A stretch of DNA of 64,000 nucleotides. It comes from Amycolatopsis keratiniphila subsp. keratiniphila (GTDB taxonomy: Bacteria > Actinomycetota > Actinomycetes > Mycobacteriales > Pseudonocardiaceae). The notes under the pieces were generated by a model, which was not told the DNA's origin, made no database searches, and saw only the letters and a program-made list of their open reading frames with translations. Below are positions 55,354 through 64,000 of this stretch, piece after piece (the first letter of the stretch is position 1; each line of letters starts with the position of its first letter). Position numbers and translations under genes: made by a program. The stretch covers positions 1-64,000 of the forward strand of contig NZ_LQMT02000022.1 of assembly GCF_001620365.2 (NCBI RefSeq). The letters are read 5' to 3'.

Positions 55354-55680
55354 ATGGGTGCGTACTTCCTCCTCGCTTTCGCCATCGCCGCAGAGGTAAC
55401 CGCCACGGTCTCGTTGAAACTTTCGGAGGGTTTCAGCAAGGTGGGGCCGTCGATCGTCGTCGTGACCGGATACGCCGTCGCGTTCGTCGCGCTCGCGTAT
55501 GTACTGAAGGCGGGCGTGCCGGTGAGCGTCGCGTACGCGATCTGGGCGGCGGCCGGGGTCGCGCTGGTGGCGGCCGTCGGGATGGTGTTCTTCAAGGAGC
55601 CGGTCAACCTCTCGGTGATCGCCGGCCTGGTACTGGTGGTCGGCGGTGTCGTGTTGATCGAGGCAGGGAGCGCGCACTAA
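55354..55680 (+). CDS. SMR family multidrug efflux protein
   Basis: A 108-residue small multidrug resistance protein with four spans. The membrane-embedded glutamate is E14 in AIAAEVTATVSLKLSEGF, and WAAAGVALVAAVGMVFFKEPVN and GLVLVVGGVVLIE match the family. It exports quaternary ammonium or other cations against protons. Its TAA is directly followed by the GTG of a TetR gene, so the pair is co-transcribed. Confidence 0.92.
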   Translation: MGAYFLLAFAIAAEVTATVSLKLSEGFSKVGPSIVVVTGYAVAFVALAYVLKAGVPVSVAYAIWAAAGVALVAAVGMVFFKEPVNLSVIAGLVLVVGGVVLIEAGSAH

Positions 55681-56241
55681 GTGAAGATCCAGGTCGACGG
55701 CCGCAAGGCCAGGGGCGAGAAGCGGCGTGAGGAGATCATCGCGGCCGCGTTGCGGGTGATCGAACGGGACGGAGTCGCGGGCGTCACCCATCGGACGGTC
55801 GCCGCCGAAGCGGGTGTGCCGACGGCTTCGACGACCTATCACTTCTCGAGCCTCGACGATCTGCTGATCGCCACCCTCATCTCGTGCGCGCGGGATATGG
55901 CGACCGAGGTCTACTGGATGATCGACCGCGCCCGCTCGCGCGGCAGCCGCGGCGCGGAAGAGGTCGCCGGGCTGCTCGCGGAGGCGCTGGGCCCGCGCCG
56001 CGGGCGGACGATGGCGGAGTACGAGCTGTACCTGCTGGCCGCGCGCAAACCCGAGCTGCGGCCCGCCGCCCGGCGCTGGCTGGACGTGCTCACCTCGATG
56101 GTCCGGCACGACGACGAGGTCGCGTTCCGGGTGTTCCTCGCCGGGATCGACGGCCTGCTGATCCAGGGCCTCATCGACGACGAGCCGCCGTCCGCGGAAG
56201 AGCTGCGGCCGGTGGTGGACTATCTGCTGAAACCTCGTTGA
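55681..56241 (+). CDS. TetR family transcriptional regulator
   Basis: A 186-residue TetR regulator: RREEIIAAALRVIERDGVAGVTHRTVAAEAGVPTASTTYHF is the helix-turn-helix. The C-terminal domain is helical. GTG 55681 starts with no gap after the SMR stop. It probably represses the SMR gene via the palindrome at 55327-55336. Confidence 0.9.
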   Translation: MKIQVDGRKARGEKRREEIIAAALRVIERDGVAGVTHRTVAAEAGVPTASTTYHFSSLDDLLIATLISCARDMATEVYWMIDRARSRGSRGAEEVAGLLAEALGPRRGRTMAEYELYLLAARKPELRPAARRWLDVLTSMVRHDDEVAFRVFLAGIDGLLIQGLIDDEPPSAEELRPVVDYLLKPR

Positions 56242-56263
56242 CCTGCTGGGTAGCGTTCGGCTC

Positions 56264-56698
56264 ATGAGGATCGTCGGCGCGTACGAACTGGATGACGACC
56301 CGGCACGGGTGGACCTCGACGTGGTGTGGAAGCACCTGTCCACCGGCGTCTACTGGGGCAAATGGCGAGACCGCGAGCAGGTCGAGAAGGTCTTCAGGAA
56401 CGCTTGGCGCGTCGTGGGCGCGTACGAGGCTTCGAGCGGTCGTCTGGTCGGCTTCGCGAGGGCGTTCTCGGACACCATCGGCAGCGCGTATCTCGCGGAC
56501 GTCTTCGTCGTCGACGAGGCACGCGGCGCGGGGCTCGGCAAGGAACTGGTCCGGGAGATGATCGACAACGGGCCGGGCGCGGAGTTCCGGTGGATGCTGC
56601 ACACCGCCGACGCGCACGGGCTGTACCGGCAGTTCGGCTTCGGTGACCCGCCAGAGGGGCAGTACATGGAGCGGGGCCGGGCGAACGGGCAGGTCTGA
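56264..56698 (+). CDS. GNAT family N-acetyltransferase
   Basis: A 144-residue acetyltransferase with the CoA loop VVDEARGAGLGKELVREM and HTADAHGLYRQFGF. The N-terminus YELDDDPARVDLDVVWKHLSTGVYWGKW is typical of a small GNAT group of unknown substrate. It follows the TetR gene by 22 bases. Confidence 0.88.
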   Translation: MRIVGAYELDDDPARVDLDVVWKHLSTGVYWGKWRDREQVEKVFRNAWRVVGAYEASSGRLVGFARAFSDTIGSAYLADVFVVDEARGAGLGKELVREMIDNGPGAEFRWMLHTADAHGLYRQFGFGDPPEGQYMERGRANGQV

Positions 56699-56723
56699 AG
56701 GGGACCTTCCCCGCATGAGACGT

Positions 56724-56770
56724 GGTGAAAGCGTCCCTCACCGCATGCCATGCGGGGAAAGCGTCCTTCA
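56724..56770. repeat. Direct repeat GGKGAAAGCGTCCYTCA
   Basis: Two 17-base copies (56724-56740 and 56754-56770) with a period of 30 bases; a CCGCATG-C-CATGCGG hairpin (56741-56755) lies between them. An AAGGGGACCTTCCCC stretch precedes them. The second copy ends in the stop codon of the YbhB gene. The array lies between convergent genes and may terminate both. Confidence 0.6.
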
Positions 56771-57307
56771 GCCCTTGTTCTCGTGCAGGGCCGTGAGCGA
56801 CGCCCGGGCGATCGCGTGGCTGAAGAGGTTGAAGCCGAGGAAAGCCGGCGTAGCGTCTTCGCCGACTTCCAGCTTTTCGACGTCGACGGCGTGCACCGTG
56901 AAGATGTACCGGTGCGGCCCGTGTCCGGGCGGCGGGGCGGCGCCGAGGAACTGCTTCACGCCACCGTCCCCCTTCAGGGTGACTGCGCCCTCCGGCAGAC
57001 CGGAGCCCGCTTCGTCACCCGCGTTCGCGGCCAGCGCGGTCACCGACGCGGGGATGTCGAAAACCGCCCAGTGCCAGAACCCGCTCGCCGTCGGGGCGTC
57101 GGGGTCGTAGCAGGTGACCGCGAAACTCTTGGTCTCCGCGGGGAAACCCTCCCAGGACAGCTGCGGGGAACGGTCCTCGCCGCCCGCGCCGAAGATCCCG
57201 GAAAGCTGGGGCGTCGGCAGGAAGCCGCCTTCCTCGATGTCGGTGCTGCTCAAGGTGAAGGCAGGCAGATCGGGCAAAAAGTCGTACGGATCGGGTGCCT
57301 GCGGCAT
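56768..57307 (-). CDS. YbhB/YbcL family (Raf kinase inhibitor-like) protein
   Basis: A 179-residue PEBP-fold protein: FTLSSTDIEEGG, GGEDRSPQLSWEGFPAETKSFAVTCYDPDAPT with the ligand-pocket DPDAP, FWHWAVFDIP and the GPHRYIFTVHAVD motif are conserved. Bacterial PEBP proteins bind small anionic ligands; their role is unclear. AGGAGG precedes ATG 57307. Confidence 0.9.
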   Translation of the reverse strand: MPQAPDPYDFLPDLPAFTLSSTDIEEGGFLPTPQLSGIFGAGGEDRSPQLSWEGFPAETKSFAVTCYDPDAPTASGFWHWAVFDIPASVTALAANAGDEAGSGLPEGAVTLKGDGGVKQFLGAAPPPGHGPHRYIFTVHAVDVEKLEVGEDATPAFLGFNLFSHAIARASLTALHENKG

Positions 57308-57468
57308 GCGTCCTCCTGGTCGTTGAACAGATGACGGAGCCAGGTTATGACCCCGAGAGCCCTGGTGCGGGTTCAGGGACGAATCCGGGGGTTACCCCTA
57401 TGTCCAACCCGCCGCGCTGCCCTTAGCGTCGAGCTACACGAAAACCTGCTCTGGAGGGACTCAAGACC

Positions 57469-58236
57469 ATGGCGCGCCCACTCCTCGCGATCGGAGGCAT
57501 CGCGTTGATCGGCGTCGGTGTCCTCACCGGCCTCGGCTGGTGGTGGCCGTCCGGCGCGGAGGCCACCTCGGAGGTGACCCAGCCGATCCGCAGCGTGCGG
57601 ATCGACAACGACGAGGGCCGGGTCAAGATCCGCACCGGCGAGGGGCCGGTCCGGATCCACCAGGAGTTCGAGTACCGGTGGAACAAGCCGGGCGACTCCT
57701 TCCGTGTGGAAGGCGACACCCTGGTCCTCGCCGACTGCGGCACCACCTGCGAGGTCGGCTACGACGTGGTGGTCCCGGCCGGTGTCCCGGTCTCGGGCAA
57801 GCTGGACTCGGGGGCGCTCGACATCGCCGGAGTGTCCACTGTGGACGTCATGGTCGATTCCGGTGCCGTGTCCGTCACCGACGTGCCGGGCACCGTCAAG
57901 GTGCGATCCGACGCCGGTCGCGTCGAGTTGGCGAACATCGGCCAGGCCGTCACCGTGCAGGCGGCTTCCGGTGCCATCAAGGGGGAACGGCTCGGCGGCA
58001 ACGTCGAGGCCCGCACCGACAGCGGCCGCATCGAACTCGAACTGCTCAAGGGCGCCGACGTCACCGCGCAGACCGACAGCGGTTCGGTCGAGGTCACCGT
58101 CCCGCCCGGTGAGTACAACGTCACCGGCGGCTCCGGCAGCGGACGCCGCGACATCGACGTGAACCAGTCCGGTTCGGCACAGCACAAGCTCGATCTCAAC
58201 ACCGACAGCGGAAGCGTCAAGGTCCAGGCGGCCTGA
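57469..58236 (+). CDS. DUF4097 family protein, copy 1
   Basis: A 255-residue protein with an N-terminal membrane anchor (about 5-24, LLAIGGIALIGVGVLTGLGWW) and a beta-repeat DUF4097 domain outside the cell: repeated short strands with D-S-G (VDSGAVSVTDV, TDSGRIELELL, TDSGSVEVTV). Cysteines occur in DCGTTCEVGYD. Function unknown. GGAGG 11 bases before ATG 57469. A paralogue follows after 26 bases. Confidence 0.8.
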   Translation: MARPLLAIGGIALIGVGVLTGLGWWWPSGAEATSEVTQPIRSVRIDNDEGRVKIRTGEGPVRIHQEFEYRWNKPGDSFRVEGDTLVLADCGTTCEVGYDVVVPAGVPVSGKLDSGALDIAGVSTVDVMVDSGAVSVTDVPGTVKVRSDAGRVELANIGQAVTVQAASGAIKGERLGGNVEARTDSGRIELELLKGADVTAQTDSGSVEVTVPPGEYNVTGGSGSGRRDIDVNQSGSAQHKLDLNTDSGSVKVQAA

Positions 58237-58262
58237 CCGACTTATCGGGGGAATACTTTCTC

Positions 58263-58934
58263 ATGGGGAACAAGGAGAAGCGCGTCCTCGGCGCGCTCGC
58301 TCTCGGCGCGCTGACCGCCTTCGGGATCGTCGGCTGCACAGGGGAATTCCAGCAGAAACTGAGTGACGGCGCGCCCGTCACCGAGCAGATCACCGCGATC
58401 CGGGTGGACGTCCCGGTCGGCGGGGTCACGCTCCGGGTCGAGGACGGCGCGCCCGTCTCGCTGCGCCGTGAAGTGACGTACACCGGCAAGAATCCCGGAA
58501 AGACCTACAGCGTCGAGAACGGCACGCTGGTCCTCGGCGGCTGCCAGCAGTGCGGCGTGGATTACGACGTCGTGGTGCCGCGCGAACTGGCGATTTCCGG
58601 GTCCATCGGCACCGGCGAGATCACCCTCGCCCGCGCCGCCTCGGTCGACCTGAAGGGCGACGTCGGCGATTTGAAGGTGCTGAGCACGTCCGGGCCGGTC
58701 AACCTGCGCACCGGCACCGGCGACATCGAAATCGGGCTCGCGAAGCCGGGCGCGGTCACCGCGAACGCGGAGGTCGGCAAGGTCGTCGTCACCGTTCCCG
58801 ACGGCGCGTACCAGGTCCGTGCGAAGGCGGAGGTCGGCAAGGTCGAGACCGGCGGCGTCCGGCAGGACCAGGCTTCGGCGAACGTCCTGGACCTGGTGTC
58901 CGGCACCGGCTCGATCACGGTGAAGCCCGCATGA
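58263..58934 (+). CDS. DUF4097-like lipoprotein, copy 2
   Basis: A 223-residue paralogue with a signal sequence and a lipobox IVGC (Cys22). The body has the same beta-repeat pattern (GGCQQCGVDYDVVVPRELAISGS is equivalent to the DCGTTCEVGYDVVVPAGVPVSGK region of copy 1). The two probably form neighbouring envelope proteins. Its TGA overlaps the ATG of the peptidase gene (ATGA), so it belongs to the same operon. Confidence 0.78.
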   Translation: MGNKEKRVLGALALGALTAFGIVGCTGEFQQKLSDGAPVTEQITAIRVDVPVGGVTLRVEDGAPVSLRREVTYTGKNPGKTYSVENGTLVLGGCQQCGVDYDVVVPRELAISGSIGTGEITLARAASVDLKGDVGDLKVLSTSGPVNLRTGTGDIEIGLAKPGAVTANAEVGKVVVTVPDGAYQVRAKAEVGKVETGGVRQDQASANVLDLVSGTGSITVKPA

Positions 58935-60337
58935 AGACCGTTGCCGCCGTCGCCGCGCTGACCTTGCTTCCGCTCACCGCGCCGGCGGCGTCCGCCGCGT
59001 CCGGGATCGACTGGAAACCGTGCGCGACCGAGTACGCGCCGACGCTGGAATGCGCGAACCTCCGGGTGAGCGGTGGATTTTCGATCGCGCTGGCGAAACT
59101 GCCCGCGACCGATCCCGCGCGCCGCATCGGTTCGCTGCTGACGAATCCCGGCGGTCCCGGTGGCTCCGGGGTCACCGTGCTCAAGTACGGCGGCCGCGGT
59201 TTCGCGCTCGACAAGCCGGAAATGGCCGAAGTGCGGCAGCGGTTCGACGTCATCGGATTCGATCCGCGCGGCGTCGGCGAAAGCACGCCCGCGATCACCT
59301 GCGGGCCGGATCTGCACGATCCGGCGGTCAGCCGGTTCCCGCGGAGTCGCGCCGATTACGACAGGCTCCTCGCGCACAACCGCGCGTCGGGCGAGGAATG
59401 CCTGAAGCGGACCGGGCGCACCTTGTCCTCTGTGGACACTTGGCACGCCGCGGACGACATCGAAGCGATCCGTGGCGCTCTCGGCGAGCCGAAGGTGAAC
59501 TGGCTCGGCGTCTCCTACGGTTCCGAACTCGGCGCCGTGTACGCGGAGAAGTACCCGGACCGCATCCGGACGATGGTGCTCGACGGCGCCGTCGACCACT
59601 CGCGGACGACCAGGCAGGCGGTCCTCGAAGAAGCCGTCGCGACCGAAGGTGCGCTCAAGGACTTCGCGAAGTGGTGCACGACGTCGGCCGAGTGCGTGCT
59701 TCGCGGCAAGGACGTCCTCGCCACCTACGACGCCTTGATGCGGACGCCCGGTGGCGTGCCGTCGAAGCAGCTCGGGCGGAACGTGACCGCCGAGGAGATG
59801 GCGTCCGGGGTCTACGGCAACCTCATCCTGCCCGCGTTCTGGCCCGGCCTGGCGAAGGCGATCGACGCCGCGAAGGCGGGCGACGCGGACGGATTGCTGC
59901 CGTACTCCCAGCTCGACCCGTCCTACGGCGCGTACCGCTCGATCGGCTGCCACGACTTCGGCTCGCCGTTCACCTCCTACGCCGACATGAGGGCGATGCA
60001 GGGCCTGGTGAAGGCGCTCTCGCCGCACGGCTGGCGGTACTCGGAGTTCTGGGACATGGCGAGCGGGTGCGCGGGCTGGCCGGTGCCGCCGGCGTACCTG
60101 CCGCGGCCGCAGAAGGTGATCGGCGCCGCGCCGATCCTCGTGGTCGGCGGTGAACACGATCCGGCGACGCCGCTCGTTTGGGCGAAGGGGCTCGCGAGGA
60201 ACATCGAGAACTCGACGTTGCTCGTCGACGCCGGGTACGGGCACACGGGCCTGCTGAACTCGGCCTGTGTGCGCACCGAAGAGACGAAGTACCTGGTGAG
60301 CGGCGTCACACCCGCTCCGGGCACGGTCTGCCGGTAG
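58931..60337 (+). CDS. Secreted alpha/beta hydrolase, tripeptidyl aminopeptidase type
   Basis: A 468-residue secreted serine hydrolase (TAP/SlpE type) with a Sec signal ending ASA-ASG. NPGGPGGSG is the oxyanion region, GVSYGSELG holds the nucleophilic Ser, GGEHDPATP the acid and GYGHTGLL the His. Six or more cysteines suggest disulfides. These enzymes release tripeptides from protein N-termini or hydrolyse related esters. It is the last gene of the DUF4097 operon. Confidence 0.9.
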   Translation: MKTVAAVAALTLLPLTAPAASAASGIDWKPCATEYAPTLECANLRVSGGFSIALAKLPATDPARRIGSLLTNPGGPGGSGVTVLKYGGRGFALDKPEMAEVRQRFDVIGFDPRGVGESTPAITCGPDLHDPAVSRFPRSRADYDRLLAHNRASGEECLKRTGRTLSSVDTWHAADDIEAIRGALGEPKVNWLGVSYGSELGAVYAEKYPDRIRTMVLDGAVDHSRTTRQAVLEEAVATEGALKDFAKWCTTSAECVLRGKDVLATYDALMRTPGGVPSKQLGRNVTAEEMASGVYGNLILPAFWPGLAKAIDAAKAGDADGLLPYSQLDPSYGAYRSIGCHDFGSPFTSYADMRAMQGLVKALSPHGWRYSEFWDMASGCAGWPVPPAYLPRPQKVIGAAPILVVGGEHDPATPLVWAKGLARNIENSTLLVDAGYGHTGLLNSACVRTEETKYLVSGVTPAPGTVCR

Positions 60338-60381
60338 CCCGGGAACAAGACGGCCGTGCCGCACGTTGAGCCGGATACAAG

Positions 60382-60402
60382 GTTGAGTGAGGGTGACTCA
60401 AG
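60382..60402. promoter_or_regulatory. HAIR element (HspR operator) of dnaK
   Basis: GTTGAGT-N7-ACTCAAG matches the HspR-binding HAIR consensus CTTGAGT-N7-ACTCAAG with one mismatch at the first base. A second related dyad TTGAG-CCCA-CTCAA lies at 60444-60457. Both are upstream of dnaK; hspR itself is not in the window and would be expected after dnaJ. Confidence 0.88.
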
Positions 60403-60408
60403 TCCGGC

Positions 60409-60436
60409 TTGACGGAAGCCCCACCATCCCGATACA
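60409..60436 (+). promoter_or_regulatory. Candidate dnaK promoter
   Basis: TTGACG (60409-60414) is followed after 16 bases by GATACA (60431-60436), a plausible vegetative -35/-10 pair between the two HAIR-like dyads. The downstream dyad at 60444-60457 would cover the start site, giving a repression mechanism. Confidence 0.5.
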
Positions 60437-60503
60437 ACTTGCGTTGAGCCCACTCAAGGTGGGCGAGAACGTGCAGGTCACGAACTAGCAGGAGGATCAC
60501 ACC

Positions 60504-62371
<1,868 letters not shown>

Positions 62372-62375
<4 letters not shown>

Positions 62376-63109
62376 CGGGACGCTACGACGAAACCGAGGG
62401 CCGGGGCCCGGAGGAACCGGTGGTCGTGCGGGACCGTAGGCGGATCGACCCGCTGACCGGCGAGATCCGCCCGGCCGCCCCGGCCGCCGAACCCCAGGAC
62501 GGCCCGAAGCACGCCGCCCCGGCCGAAGAGGCCACCGAGCCGGAGCCCGCGGCACACGCGGGCCCCGGCCTCGGGGAGTCCATTGTGGACGACTCCGTGT
62601 CGGTGGCCACCGGTCTGGAGAAGGAGCTGGCGGAACGCACCGCCGACCTCCAGCGCCTCCAGGCGGAGTACGCCAACTACCGCAAGCGCGTGGACCGCGA
62701 CCGCGAGCAGGTAGTCGTCGGCGCGAAGGCGTCGGTCGTCGGCGACCTGCTTCCGCTGCTCGACGACCTCGAGCGCGCGGAGCAGCACGGCGATCTGACC
62801 GGTGCCTTCAAGGCGGTCGGCGAGAAGCTGGTCGGGAGCCTGCAGCGGTCGGGCCTCGAAGCGTTCGGCGCCGAGGGCGAGCCCTTCGACCCGAGCGTGC
62901 ACGAGGCGGTGCAGCACAGCACGTCTCCGGACGTCACCGGGCCGACGGTCACCATGGTCATGCGCCGCGGTTACCGCTTCGGCGAGCGCGTGCTGCGTCC
63001 GGCGATGGTCGGGGTCACCGACCACGAGCCGGGTGGCGCCCCGGTGGACCCGCCGGTGGGCGGCGAGCTGCCGCTCGAGGGCGAACTTTTCGATGAGAAC
63101 AACCGCTGA
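62372..63109 (+). CDS. grpE: Nucleotide exchange factor GrpE
   Basis: A 245-residue GrpE with an extended disordered N-terminus (about 1-80), a long coiled coil (ELAERTADLQRLQAEYANYRKRVDRD region) and the C-terminal beta domain (VMRRGYRFGERVLRPAMVGV). GTG 62372 overlaps the dnaK stop (GTGA). It releases ADP from DnaK. Confidence 0.95.
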
Positions 63110-63142
63110 TCGGCGATACGGCGTGAAAGGAGGAGACGTTCG

Positions 63143-64000
<858 letters not shown>

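Overview
The window is chromosomal DNA from a high-GC actinomycete, most likely a Pseudonocardiaceae member and plausibly Amycolatopsis. The reasons are very high GC with strong third-position bias, many GTG starts, ATGA/GTGA-coupled genes, an EspG/PPE-type secretion-associated cluster, FadE5- and EtfD-like oxidation proteins, an IdeR/DmdR iron box, a HAIR element before dnaK, and many short intergenic palindromes. The taxonomic call is inference from gene content; no 16S or ribosomal gene is present.

Layout. 0-3.7 kb: FxsA-like membrane protein, P-loop kinase-like protein, ABC exporter and its TetR regulator with a perfect 20-bp operator-like palindrome. 3.7-7.3 kb: the bkd operon (E1alpha, E1beta, E2, no E3), ending at a perfect 23-bp hairpin. 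7.6-10 kb: M20 peptidase and a haloacetate-dehalogenase-like hydrolase, followed by an inverted array of 21-bp repeats. 10.1-13.2 kb: siderophore binding protein and two FecCD permeases around an iron box, without an ATPase. 13.2-16.7 kb: transglutaminase / alpha-E / circularly permuted ATP-grasp operon. 16.9-19.8 kb: small secreted four-cysteine protein and a complete polar amino-acid ABC transporter. 19.8-23.8 kb: a compact type VII secretion-associated module (EspG-like chaperone, WXG/PPE-like Pro/Gly-rich protein, two DUF3558 lipoproteins, a polyproline partner) with a tandemly duplicated leader and no ESX core genes. 24-27.7 kb: a 781-residue beta-solenoid-like membrane protein, SRPBCC and SMI1/KNR4 proteins, and palindromes. 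27.8-33.3 kb: thioredoxin-NHL protein, GroES paralogue, VanW protein, LRR protein and two GlsB-type membrane proteins. 33.4-36.2 kb: FadE5 and a LuxR regulator. 36.4-44.3 kb: Mug glycosylase, methyltransferase, VanZ, acetyltransferases, hydrolases, a secreted 5'-nucleotidase and several small proteins. 44.3-46.8 kb: poorly characterised small genes and tRNA-Gly. 46.9-52.8 kb: MpaB-type oxygenase, dCTP deaminase, FAD monooxygenase with divergent MarR, CAP-domain protein, zinc/cation exporter and a lone DUF742 protein. 52.9-56.7 kb: EtfD-like Fe-S oxidoreductase, SMR efflux gene with TetR, and a GNAT. 56.8-60.3 kb: YbhB protein, two DUF4097 proteins and a TAP-like peptidase. 60.4-64 kb: HAIR-controlled dnaK-grpE-dnaJ, with dnaJ running off the end.

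Links between genes. FadE5 (33.4 kb) and the EtfD-like oxidoreductase (52.9 kb) both belong to fatty-acid oxidation and share a TTAC...TGGGTAACC motif upstream of their starts, suggesting one regulator. Five convergent gene pairs overlap by exactly four bases at their stop codons. Several palindromes recur between genes. The most unusual blocks are the orphan EspG/PPE/DUF3558 module, the 21-bp inverted repeat array and the shared beta-oxidation motif.
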